Made by a program: the position numbers and the translations under genes. DNA of 64,000 bases, taken from positions 558,001-622,000 of the forward strand of contig CAVYLN010000002.1 of assembly GCA_963769435.1 (NCBI GenBank). The letters run 5' to 3'. Each line of letters begins with the position of its first letter. Within the stretch, counting starts at the first letter, position 1. This DNA is from JADKAV01 sp963769435. Its GTDB lineage: Bacteria; Actinomycetota; Actinomycetes; S36-B12; UBA10799. The notes under the pieces were generated by a model. It was not told the DNA's origin. It did not search any database and saw only the letters and a program-made list of their open reading frames with translations. This document shows, in pieces, positions 40,074-49,870 of this stretch.

Positions 40074-41450
40074 ATGGACGACACGATCCGCCAGCACAAG
40101 TACCTGCTGACCGAGGACCAGATCCCGACGACCTGGTACAACATCATCCCGGACCTGCCCGTCCCACCGCCGCCCCCACTGCACCCGGGCACGAAGGAGC
40201 CGGTCGGCCCGGAGGACCTGGCTCCCCTGTTCCCGATGGCTCTGATCGAGCAGGAGGTCACCGGCGAGCGTTTCGTGGAGATCCCCGGTGGTGTGCTCGA
40301 CGTCTACCGACAGTGGCGGCCCACGCCGCTGTTCCGGGCCCACCGACTCGAGCAGGCGCTCGACACCCCGGCCCGCATCTACTACAAGTACGAAGGTGTG
40401 TCACCGGCCGGTTCGCACAAGCCGAACACCGCTGTGCCGCAGGCGTACTACAACGCCCAGGAGGGCGTGAAGAAACTCACCACCGAGACCGGCGCCGGCC
40501 AGTGGGGCACCGCGCTGGCGTTCGCGTGCGCCCTCTACGGCCTCGAGTGCGAGGTCTGGCAGGTCGGCGCCTCGTACGACTCCAAGCCCTACCGCCGTCT
40601 GATGATCGAGGCGTTCGGCGGCTCGGTCCACCGCTCCCCGTCGGACCTGACCGAGGCGGGCCGGGCATTGGGCGCGGACCCCGCGAACGCCTCGGGGTCG
40701 CTCGGCATCGCGATCTCGGAGGCCGTCGAGGTGGCCGCACAGAATCCGGAAGTGCGGTACGCCCTCGGGTCGGTCCTGAACCACGTCCTGTTGCACCAGA
40801 CCGTGATCGGTGAGGAGGCGCTGCTGCAGATGGAGATGGCCGGGGACACCCCGACCATGATCGTGGGTTGCACGGGCGGCGGTTCCAACTTCGCAGGGCT
40901 GTCCTTCCCCTTCCTGCGCGAGAAGCTCGCCGGCCGGATCTCACCGGACATCGTCGCCGCGGAACCCGCAAGCTGCCCGTCGCTGACCCGCGGTGTGTAC
41001 GCCTACGACTTCGGCGACACCGCCGGCATGACCCCGCTGATGAAGATGCACACGCTCGGCCACGACTTCGTCCCCGACCCGATCCACGCCGGGGGCCTGC
41101 GCTATCACGGCATGGCACCGCTGATCAGCCACGTCTACGAGCAGGGGCTGATGACCGCCGAGGCCGTGCCCCAGACCGAGTGTTTCTCGGCCGCAGTGCA
41201 GTTCGCACGCACGGAGGGGATCGTGGCCGCCCCCGAGCCCACCCACGCCCTGGCACTGGCGATCCGGGAGGCGAAGAAGGCGCGCGAGACCGGCGAGGAG
41301 ACGGTGATCCTCACCGCCCTGTGCGGTCACGGCCACTTCGACCTTCCCGCCTACGACGCCTACCTGCGTGGCCAGATGGTCGACGAGGACGTGACCGACG
41401 CCCGGTTGTCAGTGGCGCTGGAGACCCTGCCGGAGGTCCCGGTCGGCTGA
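40074..41450 (+). CDS. tryptophan synthase beta-like enzyme, TrpB2 type
   Basis: 458 residues from the ATG at 40074, with GAGAGGGAC upstream; a GTG at 40014 is less likely. The PLP Lys is in GVSPAGSHKPNTA, the glycine-rich phosphate loop is CTGGGSNF, and ETGAGQWGTALAFA is intact. Length and the N-terminal insertion (residues ~30-80, with PVPPPPPL) mark the long TrpB2 class. TrpB2 condenses indole and serine but usually lacks a TrpA partner; none is present here. A salvage or side role is likely. Confidence 0.9.
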   Translation: MDDTIRQHKYLLTEDQIPTTWYNIIPDLPVPPPPPLHPGTKEPVGPEDLAPLFPMALIEQEVTGERFVEIPGGVLDVYRQWRPTPLFRAHRLEQALDTPARIYYKYEGVSPAGSHKPNTAVPQAYYNAQEGVKKLTTETGAGQWGTALAFACALYGLECEVWQVGASYDSKPYRRLMIEAFGGSVHRSPSDLTEAGRALGADPANASGSLGIAISEAVEVAAQNPEVRYALGSVLNHVLLHQTVIGEEALLQMEMAGDTPTMIVGCTGGGSNFAGLSFPFLREKLAGRISPDIVAAEPASCPSLTRGVYAYDFGDTAGMTPLMKMHTLGHDFVPDPIHAGGLRYHGMAPLISHVYEQGLMTAEAVPQTECFSAAVQFARTEGIVAAPEPTHALALAIREAKKARETGEETVILTALCGHGHFDLPAYDAYLRGQMVDEDVTDARLSVALETLPEVPVG

Positions 41451-41465
41451 CTGCCCGCGCTCGGC

Positions 41466-41607
41466 CCTCCAACTTCGCGCACTCACCTGACCCGCACTTC
41501 CGGTTTCTGCGGAGAGTTGGAGGAGAACCCGGGGGTTCTGCCCGGTTCGCGGCATTCGTCCCTCCAAGTTCGCGCACATCGCACGGTGCCGCGCGGGAAG
41601 TTGGAGG
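41466..41607. repeat. two copies of a palindromic intergenic element
   Basis: Two related units, 94-95 bp apart, lie between the convergent trpB2-like and malic enzyme genes. Each begins CCTCCAA(C/G)TTCGCGCA (41466 and 41561) and ends with AGTTGGAGGAG (41515 and 41599), so each folds into a hairpin with ~9-bp arms. The pattern resembles a REP-type element and may also terminate both genes. Confidence 0.6.
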
Positions 41608-41639
41608 AGGAACCGCCGCGACCGGGCGCCGAACAGTGC

Positions 41640-42801
<1,162 letters not shown>

Positions 42802-42888
42802 AAGTAATCCTCGTTCTCTGCGATGCGGTGTCATCCTTCCACAGACGCTTAGGCACAATGGAGAGCAGTTCGCCCGGAAGGATTCCAC

Positions 42889-43854
42889 ATGAGCATGCGC
42901 CTGGTCGCGATCGCGTGCGCCGCGGCCGCCGGTGCGGCACTGCTCTCCGGGTGCCAGAACGAAGCGGCCGCCCCGCAACCCTCGCTCACGGCGACGGGCC
43001 CGATCAGTGCGCTGGCCGAGAAGGTCCCTGAGGGGATCCGCGAGGACGGCGTGCTCGTCGTGGGGATCGACCCCAGCTTCCCACCCATGGAGTACCTGGA
43101 GCGCGGGCAGGCGATCGGTGCCGACCTCGACATCATGAAGGCCGTGGGCGAGCGACTTGGGCTGCGCGTGGAGTTCTCCGAGGACGTCTACGCACTGCTG
43201 GTGCCGGGTGTCGCGGCCGGCCGTTTCGAGGCGGCCATCTCCGCACTTTCGGTGGACGACAACGACCTGCAGAACGCTCGCATGGTCACGTACTACGAAT
43301 CCGGCTCACAACTCGCGGTGCGCCCACCGCCCAAGAAACGTTTCGGCCCCAAGAACCTGTGCGGGCGCAAGATCGCCGTACTCGACGGAAGCCTGCAGTA
43401 CTCCCAGCTCGTCGAGAGGTCGGCCAACTGCACCGAGGCCGAGAAGAAGCCGATCCGGATCCTGACGTTCCAGTCCCAGAAGCCAGCCACCCAGGCAGTG
43501 ATCGACAAGAAGGCCTACGGGACCCTTGCGGACTCCCCGGTGATCGAGGCGGCGGTCAAAGAATCCAACGGGAAACTGGTGACCAACGGCAACCCCTTCG
43601 CGGTCGCTCCCTACGGCATCGCCGTGTCCGACGATCGCAAGGCGCTCGCGCGGGCGATCAGGGAGGCGCTCAAGTCGATCATGGCCGACGGCACCTACCA
43701 GGAGATCCTCGACGAGTGGGGCATCTCGGAGGGCGCCATCAGCGACCCCGAGGTCCTGACCCGGCGGGACATCCCCGAACCCACGCCGCTGGCCACCGAG
43801 CAGTTCCCGAGCGCGACCCTGCCGCCCACCACCGCCGCCACACCCACGCTCTGA
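42889..43854 (+). CDS. amino-acid-type solute-binding lipoprotein (SBP family 3)
   Basis: 321 residues with GGAAGGATT upstream of the ATG. The signal peptide ends in the lipobox LLSGC. The binding domain (residues ~45-285) has VLVVGIDPSFPPMEYLERGQAIGADLDIMKAVGERLG and AISALSVDDNDLQNARMVTYY, typical of polar amino-acid receptors. The C-terminal tail is Pro/Thr-rich. No permease or ATPase gene is adjacent, so its transporter must lie elsewhere. It is divergent from the malic enzyme gene. Confidence 0.9.
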   Translation: MSMRLVAIACAAAAGAALLSGCQNEAAAPQPSLTATGPISALAEKVPEGIREDGVLVVGIDPSFPPMEYLERGQAIGADLDIMKAVGERLGLRVEFSEDVYALLVPGVAAGRFEAAISALSVDDNDLQNARMVTYYESGSQLAVRPPPKKRFGPKNLCGRKIAVLDGSLQYSQLVERSANCTEAEKKPIRILTFQSQKPATQAVIDKKAYGTLADSPVIEAAVKESNGKLVTNGNPFAVAPYGIAVSDDRKALARAIREALKSIMADGTYQEILDEWGISEGAISDPEVLTRRDIPEPTPLATEQFPSATLPPTTAATPTL

Positions 43855-43911
43855 CCGTCGCCGCTTCCCGGCGTTGGCGAACCACCCCGACCCCGGACTA
43901 ACCTCGCGGCT

Positions 43912-44298
43912 ATGGACTCTGCTTCAGAGGTGGCGCTGATCATTCCCGCGGAACCGTCCCACGTGGTTCTCGCCCGGGCGGCCACCTCCGCGGTCTGCGC
44001 CCAAGCCGACTTCACCGTCGATCGGCTCGACGACCTGCGACTGGCCGTCGACGAGGCCTGCGCGCTGGTGATCGCCGGCGCACCCCCGGAATCGCAGTTG
44101 CAGCTGCGCATGACCGTATCCGGGTCCCATGTGTCCATCGAGGTCCGCGGGGACAGCCGCAAGGGCCTGCCCGTGGCGACCAACACGTTCGCGTGGACCG
44201 TTCTCACCGCGCTGGTCGACGAGGTGGAGACCAGCGTGGAAGCAGGCCAGCTGTGCATACGGTTGCAGGCCGACGGGGTCGAATCGGTGGCGCTGTGA
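43912..44298 (+). CDS. anti-sigma factor, RsbW-type serine kinase
   Basis: 128 residues from an ATG 7 nt after TAACCT, a leaderless pattern. It is a small GHKL ATPase with the N-box-like DDLRLAVDEACALVI and a later DEVETSVEAGQLCIRL segment. The glycine-rich ATP lid is poor, as in some actinobacterial homologs. It should bind and hold the SigF/SigB-type factor encoded directly downstream with a GTGA overlap, releasing it through an anti-anti-sigma protein not seen here. Confidence 0.85.
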   Translation: MDSASEVALIIPAEPSHVVLARAATSAVCAQADFTVDRLDDLRLAVDEACALVIAGAPPESQLQLRMTVSGSHVSIEVRGDSRKGLPVATNTFAWTVLTALVDEVETSVEAGQLCIRLQADGVESVAL

Positions 44299-45110
44299 GT
44301 GACGACGGCGGCAAGCGCGTGCCGACTCCGCGCAGCGGTGGGTGGAGCCAGGCCGACCGCGACCACGAGCACGCACTGCTCGCGCGAATGGCCGCCATGG
44401 ACGCCGACGACCCCGGCCGCCCCGCGCTGCGCGACGAACTGGTGACGATGCATCTGCCTCTGGTGCACTACCTGGCGCGCAGGTTCCGGGACCGCGGCGA
44501 GCCCCACGACGATCTCGTGCAGGTCGGCACGATCGGTCTGATCAAGGCCGTGGACCGGTTCGACCCCGAGCGCGGCGTGGAGTTCTCGACCTACGCGACG
44601 CCGACCGTCGTGGGCGAGATCAAACGGCACTTCCGGGACAAGGGCTGGTCCGTGCGGGTTCCGCGGCGGCTGCAAGAGCTGCGGATGTCCATCAGCAGGG
44701 CGACCGGGGAGTTGTCGCAGTCACTTGGACGGGCACCGACCGTCAAGGAGATCGCGGCGCACCTCGAGGTCAGCGAGGACGATGTGCTGGACGGGATCGA
44801 GTCCGCACAGGCCTACAGCACGTTGTCGCTGGACGGCTCGGGCGGCGACGCGGACAGCGAGGCGCCCGCCCTGGCGGATTCCCTCGGGACCGACGATTCC
44901 GCCCTGGAGAACGTCGAGTACCGGGAGACCCTGCGCCCCCTGCTGGCGTCGCTGCCCGATCGTGAGCGGCAGATCATCCTGCTGCGCTTCTTCCACAACA
45001 AGACGCAGTCGGAGATCGCGGAGGAGGTGGGGGTCTCGCAGATGCACGTCTCCCGGCTACTGGCCAAGTCCCTGGGGACCCTACGCGGGGCGATGGGCGT
45101 GGACGCCTGA
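44295..45110 (+). CDS. SigB/SigF/SigG-family RNA polymerase sigma factor
   Basis: 271 residues from a GTG that overlaps the anti-sigma stop. Region 2 has LVHYLARRFRDRGEPHDDLVQVGTIGLIKAVDRFDPERGVEFSTYATPTVVGEIKRHFRDK (cut here into its parts: LARRFRDRGEPHDDLVQVG, IGLIKAVDRFDPERG, FSTYATPTVVGEIKRHFRD). Region 3 has ATGELSQSLGRAPTVKEIA and region 4 ends QSEIAEEVGVSQMHVSRLLA. These are hallmarks of the general stress sigma group. Activity is set by the upstream kinase. Confidence 0.94.
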   Translation: MSDDGGKRVPTPRSGGWSQADRDHEHALLARMAAMDADDPGRPALRDELVTMHLPLVHYLARRFRDRGEPHDDLVQVGTIGLIKAVDRFDPERGVEFSTYATPTVVGEIKRHFRDKGWSVRVPRRLQELRMSISRATGELSQSLGRAPTVKEIAAHLEVSEDDVLDGIESAQAYSTLSLDGSGGDADSEAPALADSLGTDDSALENVEYRETLRPLLASLPDRERQIILLRFFHNKTQSEIAEEVGVSQMHVSRLLAKSLGTLRGAMGVDA

Positions 45111-45114
45111 GCGG

Positions 45115-45498
45115 TCAGTCGTCGAGATCTGCCCCGGTCGCCGGCCGCAGGGTCAGGACGAGTCCGACCACGCACAGGGCCACGATCGCCACGCCCACCA
45201 CGACGGCGTACCCGTCGCCCTCGAGTAACAGCCATGCGCTGATGACTCCGAACACTTGGGCCAGCACCATCGGGGTGCGCGCGAACCGACTCTTGCGCCA
45301 GAGTCCGCGCGCGACAAGGCCCATGCACAGCGCGAACAGCAGGTAGATCACCACTTCGGCGACCGGGGAGGCCCCGGTGTTGGTCCCCCGGGAGTCGAAG
45401 GATGCGATCCCGAGTGCGACGGCGAACACGACGATGACCAGCGCTTCGACAGCGGCCACGACCGCGGCCTGCCTCGCCGGGGAAAGTCCCTGTTCCAC
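45115..45498 (-). CDS. small membrane protein, four helices
   Basis: 127 residues with four predicted membrane helices (VVAAVEALVIVVFAVALGIA, VAEVVIYLLFALCMGLVA, MVLAQVFGVISAWLLLEG, AVVVGVAIVALCVVGLVL) and a short acidic tail. The GTG start lies 6 nt after TAGATT and is divergent from the lipid kinase gene, which also has a leaderless start; their promoters overlap. Actinobacteria often encode such proteins, but I recognise no defined function. Confidence 0.8.
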   Translation of the reverse strand: MEQGLSPARQAAVVAAVEALVIVVFAVALGIASFDSRGTNTGASPVAEVVIYLLFALCMGLVARGLWRKSRFARTPMVLAQVFGVISAWLLLEGDGYAVVVGVAIVALCVVGLVLTLRPATGADLDD

Positions 45499-45530
45499 GT
45501 GCCGAATCTATCTGTCGCTACCGTGGTCGG

Positions 45531-46457
45531 GTGCGAGGCCTACTCGTGGTCAACCCCAAAGCGACCACCACCACCGACGTGACCCGGGATGTGCTGATCA
45601 GCGCGCTGGCCGACAAGTTCCATCTCGAGGTCGTCACGACCACACACCGCGGTCACGCCCATGAACTCGGCGCCCAGGCCCGCGTCGAGCAGATGGACTG
45701 CATCCTCACCCTGGGCGGGGACGGGACGGTCCATGAGGTGATCAACGGACTGCTCGCCGATGGCACCGACACCCCGCTGCCGGTGCTGGGGACGGTCCCC
45801 GGGGGCAGCGCCAATGTGTTCGCCCGGGCACTCGGGTTCCCGCAGGACGCGGTGGAATCGACCGGATTGTTGCTGCGGGCCATGCGCGAGGCACATACCC
45901 GCACGATCGGTCTCGGCAAGGTCGACGACCGCTATTTCACGTTCACGGCCGGTATCGGACTCGACGCCGAGGTCATGCAGCGGATGGAGGCGGCGCGGGA
46001 GAAGGGCAAGAGCGCCACCCCGACCAGGTACCTGGCGACGACTGTCCGGCACTTCTTCGCCGGCAGTGACCGCAAACAGCCGTCGTTGATCCTGCACCGG
46101 CCGGGTGAGGAACCCATCGAGGGGGTGTTCCTGGCGATCGTGCAGAACACGTCGCCCTGGACCTACGTCGGCGCCCACCCGGTGAACCCCTCACCAAAGG
46201 CGTCCTTCGACACCGGACTGGACCTCTGGGCGACGAAGACACTGCGGACCCCGCAGGCACTGCGGTTCTCGACAAGGATCGTGCTGAGCAGAGCCCGGGG
46301 CAACCCCAAGGCGATCGTCGCGTGGCATGACGTGGACGAGTTCCGGATCACGGCCACCCGGCCCACCCCCATGCAGGTGGACGGAGAGTTGGTGGGTGAC
46401 ATCACCGACGCGACGTTCAGATCGGTGCCTTCCGCCTTGCGCGTGTACGTCCCCTGA
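45531..46457 (+). CDS. diacylglycerol kinase-family lipid kinase
   Basis: 308 residues from a GTG 6 nt after TACCGT, a leaderless pattern. The kinase motif LTLGGDGTVHEVINGL and the GTVPGGSANVFARALG segment define the DAGK/YegS/LCB5 catalytic domain (residues ~1-130). The C-terminal beta domain ends PMQVDGELVGD. It phosphorylates diacylglycerol or a related lipid. Soluble form without membrane helices. It precedes whiB1 by ~290 nt. Confidence 0.9.
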   Translation: MRGLLVVNPKATTTTDVTRDVLISALADKFHLEVVTTTHRGHAHELGAQARVEQMDCILTLGGDGTVHEVINGLLADGTDTPLPVLGTVPGGSANVFARALGFPQDAVESTGLLLRAMREAHTRTIGLGKVDDRYFTFTAGIGLDAEVMQRMEAAREKGKSATPTRYLATTVRHFFAGSDRKQPSLILHRPGEEPIEGVFLAIVQNTSPWTYVGAHPVNPSPKASFDTGLDLWATKTLRTPQALRFSTRIVLSRARGNPKAIVAWHDVDEFRITATRPTPMQVDGELVGDITDATFRSVPSALRVYVP

Positions 46458-46540
46458 CAGTCACTCAGCGTGCCCGGAAGACCACATCTGGCCACCAAAA
46501 TGGCCCAATCCGGGCGAAATCCGCACTCCTGCGTATCGAA

Positions 46541-46556
46541 TGTGACGCAGAACACA
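46541..46556 (+). promoter_or_regulatory. CRP-like site upstream of whiB1-type gene
   Basis: TGTGACGCAGAACACA matches TGTGA-N6-ACACA, close to the CRP half-site pair TGTGA/TCACA. It lies about 190 nt before the whiB start, in a 290-nt leader that also holds CTTATAGG, a possible -10 at 46572. In Mycobacterium tuberculosis whiB1 is CRP-controlled, which makes the site plausible. Confidence 0.4.
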
Positions 46557-46748
46557 CCACCGTGAGATGACTTATAGGCCGCAGCCCTTGTGAATCCGTG
46601 CACGTTGTGTGAATCTGAAATCGCTGGAGCGCAAGATACGCCACAGCAGAAAGCCGGAAAGCACCGCCCCCCGCCACTAAGGGTGTGTGTGTCTGATACG
46701 GCCACCGAAAGGCTACCCGGGGGGCAGCCACGAGCTAGGAGGCTACGC

Positions 46749-47009
46749 ATGGATTGGCGCGCAAACGCGGCCTGTCGTAACGAGGACCCGGAACTATTCT
46801 TCCCCCTCGGCGACACCGGACCGGCCCTGCTGCAGATCCAGGACGCGAAAGCCGTTTGCGGAACATGCACCGTCGTCAGTGACTGCCTCACGTGGGCACT
46901 GGAGTCCGGTCAGGACTCCGGCATCTGGGGTGGCATGTCCGAGGCCGAGCGACGCTCTCTGCGCCGCCGCAGCGCCCGCACCGGCGTTGCCCTCGGCTTC
47001 CAGCACTGA
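46749..47009 (+). CDS. whiB1: WhiB-family iron-sulfur regulator, WhiB1 type
   Basis: 86 residues, ATG with AGGAGG 7 nt upstream. The four cluster cysteines are C9, C37, C40 and C46 (CGTC then SDC), followed by the GIWGGMSEAERR turn and a basic tail RRRSAR. WhiB1 carries a nitric-oxide-sensitive 4Fe-4S cluster and binds the primary sigma factor. Size, motif and the pdtaS neighbour support assignment to the WhiB1/WblE group. It has a long 5' leader with a CRP-like site. Confidence 0.94.
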   Translation: MDWRANAACRNEDPELFFPLGDTGPALLQIQDAKAVCGTCTVVSDCLTWALESGQDSGIWGGMSEAERRSLRRRSARTGVALGFQH

Positions 47010-47043
47010 CGAAGCGGGCACGACGCTGGTCGTGCCCGACCGA

Positions 47044-48498
47044 CTAGACCCGTCCTGGCACGACCAGGTCGATGGTCGCGGTGGTTCCCCGTCCCGAGCG
47101 GCCGGGCTCCCAACTCAGTGATCCTTTGAGATCGTCGTGGACGAGGGTCTGCACGATCTTCAGGCCCAGTTTCGCGTCCGTCTCGGGGTCGAAGCCCGCA
47201 GGCAGCCCCGCCCCGTTGTCGATCACGCAGACCTGCAATCGCCGCCCCCGGCGCTGGGTGGTCAGCGCGATGCGGCCTTCGCCCTGCTGGTGCAACCCGT
47301 GTTCGAGTGCGTTCTGGAGCAACTCCGCGACCACCAGCGCCAGCGAACTCGCGATCGAACCGGGCAGGACACCGAACTCACCCTCGCGTACGACCTCGAC
47401 CCCCTCCGCGAGGTCGGCGACCATGGCCACCAGCCGGTCGGCGACATCGTCGAACTCCACCGAGTCGGCGTCGGCCTGCGAGAGCGTCTCGTGCACCAGG
47501 GCGATCGCGCTGACCCGGCGTACGGACTCGTCGAGTGCCGCCCGCGCGCTGGGGTCGGAAAGCCGCCGGCCCTGCATCCGCAGCAGCGCCGCCACGGTCT
47601 GCAGGTTGTTCTTCACACGGTGATGGATCTCCCGGATCGTGTTGTCCTTGGTCAGCAGTTCCCGCTCACCACGGCGCAGGTCGGTCACGTCCCGGATGAG
47701 CAGTACGGCACCGGTCCGCAGGCGATCGACCATCAATGGGATCGAGCGCATCGATACGGTGACCTCGCCGACCTCCACGTCCACACTGCCGGCGCCCCGC
47801 CCGGAGGAGACGACGCCGATCGACTCGTCCACCGGCCCGGTGCGTGCGGCCAGTCTGCGGACTTCGTGCTCGAGGATGCGTCCGGTCAAGTCGGACTTGA
47901 CGCCCATCCGCCGGAACGCGCTGCGGGCGTTCGGGGAGGCGAACACCACAATGCCCTGGGAGTCGACCCGCAGCAGGCCGTCTCCGACGCGCGGCGGTGT
48001 CGAGGAGTCCTGCATCCCCTGGACCGGGAAGTGGCCGGCGCACAACATCTCGGCGAGCATGTCTGCGATCTCACGGTAGGTCTTCTCCAGATCCCCCGCC
48101 TCCCGCGGTGACAGGCCGCTGCGGCGCGCGATCACGGCGATCACCCGGCCGTGGTACTGGATCGGTATCGACTCGGTGCCCACCGGCAGCACCGAGTCGG
48201 GCGCCATCCGGTTGTGGACCACCCGGTGGGAGTGGAACGCCCGCTCGACCTCGTGCAGGCGACCCTTCGCCACGAACGTCCCGATGATGTCCTCGGGGTA
48301 CACCGTCGGCCCGGTACTGGGCCGGACCTGCGCGGCCGCCACGAAACCAGCCGAGTTCCACGTCGGCAACCACATGACCAGATCCGAGAACGAGAGATCC
48401 GCCAGCAGCGTCCAATCGGCGGTGACCATGTGCAGGTGCGCGATCTCGTCGGCTGAAAGATCCGTCCGTTCCCGTGCCAGACGATCCAGATCGACCAT
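47044..48498 (-). CDS. pdtaS: sensor histidine kinase PdtaS
   Basis: 484 residues from an ATG 6 nt after TAGTGT, a leaderless pattern. It has no membrane helices. Order: GAF_PdtaS domain (~1-155), PAS domain (~175-285; LLRVDSQGIVVFASPNARSAF), HisKA_2 dimerisation domain with EIHHRVKNNLQTVAALL carrying the phosphorylated His, and HATPase (~390-480; LVVAELLQNALEHGL). PdtaS phosphorylates the RNA-binding antiterminator PdtaR. The regulator is not in this window. The pair senses copper and nitric oxide in mycobacteria. It is convergent with whiB1, as in mycobacteria. Confidence 0.94.
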   Translation of the reverse strand: MVDLDRLARERTDLSADEIAHLHMVTADWTLLADLSFSDLVMWLPTWNSAGFVAAAQVRPSTGPTVYPEDIIGTFVAKGRLHEVERAFHSHRVVHNRMAPDSVLPVGTESIPIQYHGRVIAVIARRSGLSPREAGDLEKTYREIADMLAEMLCAGHFPVQGMQDSSTPPRVGDGLLRVDSQGIVVFASPNARSAFRRMGVKSDLTGRILEHEVRRLAARTGPVDESIGVVSSGRGAGSVDVEVGEVTVSMRSIPLMVDRLRTGAVLLIRDVTDLRRGERELLTKDNTIREIHHRVKNNLQTVAALLRMQGRRLSDPSARAALDESVRRVSAIALVHETLSQADADSVEFDDVADRLVAMVADLAEGVEVVREGEFGVLPGSIASSLALVVAELLQNALEHGLHQQGEGRIALTTQRRGRRLQVCVIDNGAGLPAGFDPETDAKLGLKIVQTLVHDDLKGSLSWEPGRSGRGTTATIDLVVPGRV

Positions 48499-48562
48499 GC
48501 TTCGACACTACCGGCGAGGACCGCAGGCCAGGCGTGCGATCAGCGCATTGCACACTTGGGGG

Positions 48563-49870
48563 GTGAGCGACCACGACGCCCTGCTCCACGCAGACCAGCG
48601 ACACGTCTGGCATCCCTTCACGCAGCACGCGTGGTGGCCCACCGACGACCCCCTGGTCATCTCACGGGCGGAGGGTGTTTGGCTCTACGACGACCGTGGA
48701 CGCAAATACATCGACGGCTTCTCCTCGCTGTGGGTGACCGTCCACGGACACGGTGAACCCCGGATCAACGACGCGATCACCCGACAGGCCCGCACCCTCG
48801 ACCATTCGACGTTCCTCGGCTTCACGCACGAACCCGGCATCCGCCTGGCCGAGCAACTCGTCGCGCGCACCCCCGCGGAACTGACGCGGGCGTTCTTCGC
48901 CGGCGACGGATCCTCCGCGGTCGAGGCCGGCATCAAGATGGCCTACCAGGCGAAGCTGCAGCAGGGCCAGCAGCGCCCGCTCTACGTGCACGTGGCCGAG
49001 GGCTACCACGGCGACACCCTCGGCGCGGTCTCGGTCGGCGGGATCGACCTGTTCCACCACACGTACCGGCCGATCCTGTTGAACACGCGGATGGTCTCCT
49101 CCCCCGGTGTGCGCCAGCCCGGTCAGAGTCCGCCGGACCGCGCCGCGGAGGTGCTCGTCGAACTGCGGCGACTGCTCGAGGACGTGGGCGATCAGGTGTG
49201 CGCCGTGGTCGTCGAACCGCTGGTCCAGGCCGCAGGTGGGATGCTCACCCACGATGTCTCGTTCCTGCGCGGCGCGCGTGAGCTGTCGACGGAGTTCGGC
49301 GCTTTCCTGCTCGCCGACGAGGTCGCCACCGGCATCGGGCGCACCGGCACCATGTGGGCCGTCGAGCAGGCCGGCGTGACACCGGACCTGCTGACCTGCG
49401 GCAAGGGGCTGACCGGCGGCGTGCTGCCGCTGTCCGCGGTGCTGGCCACCGAGCAGATCTACGACAGTTTCCTGGGCGCAGGCGAGCGCACGTTCTTCCA
49501 CGGGCACTCCTACACCGCGAACCCGCTGTGCGCCGCGGCCGCGCTGGCGAACCTCGAGTTGATCGACGAGCGCGGCACCGTGGAGCACGCGGCGTGGATC
49601 GGGCGGACCCTCGGCGACCTGCTCAAGCCGCTCGAGGACGACGACCGGGTGGTGGAGGTCCGGCGGATCGGCACCATGACCGGCATCGAGGTGCGTCCGC
49701 ACGGTGAGCGCACAGGCCTGCGGATCTGCACCGCCGCCCGGGACCGCGGGGTCATCACCCGGCCGCTCGGCGACGTCGTGATCCTGATGCCGCCGCTGGG
49801 GATCCGCGAGCCGGAACTGCAGCAGTTGGTGGCCGCGGTCAATCACGGATTGGACGAGGTCTACCGGTGA
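48563..49870 (+). CDS. bioA: adenosylmethionine-8-amino-7-oxononanoate aminotransferase
   Basis: 435 residues from the GTG at 48563. It is a class III aminotransferase with HVWHPFTQHAWWPTDDPLVI, DGFSSLWVTVHGH, FFAGDGSSAVEAGIKMAYQ and the PLP Lys in LTCGKGLTGG. It converts 7-keto-8-aminopelargonate to 7,8-diaminopelargonate in biotin synthesis. The stop overlaps bioF (GTGA). The frame is open far upstream into the pdtaS region, but only the GTG gives the family N-terminus. Confidence 0.96.
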   Translation: MSDHDALLHADQRHVWHPFTQHAWWPTDDPLVISRAEGVWLYDDRGRKYIDGFSSLWVTVHGHGEPRINDAITRQARTLDHSTFLGFTHEPGIRLAEQLVARTPAELTRAFFAGDGSSAVEAGIKMAYQAKLQQGQQRPLYVHVAEGYHGDTLGAVSVGGIDLFHHTYRPILLNTRMVSSPGVRQPGQSPPDRAAEVLVELRRLLEDVGDQVCAVVVEPLVQAAGGMLTHDVSFLRGARELSTEFGAFLLADEVATGIGRTGTMWAVEQAGVTPDLLTCGKGLTGGVLPLSAVLATEQIYDSFLGAGERTFFHGHSYTANPLCAAAALANLELIDERGTVEHAAWIGRTLGDLLKPLEDDDRVVEVRRIGTMTGIEVRPHGERTGLRICTAARDRGVITRPLGDVVILMPPLGIREPELQQLVAAVNHGLDEVYR

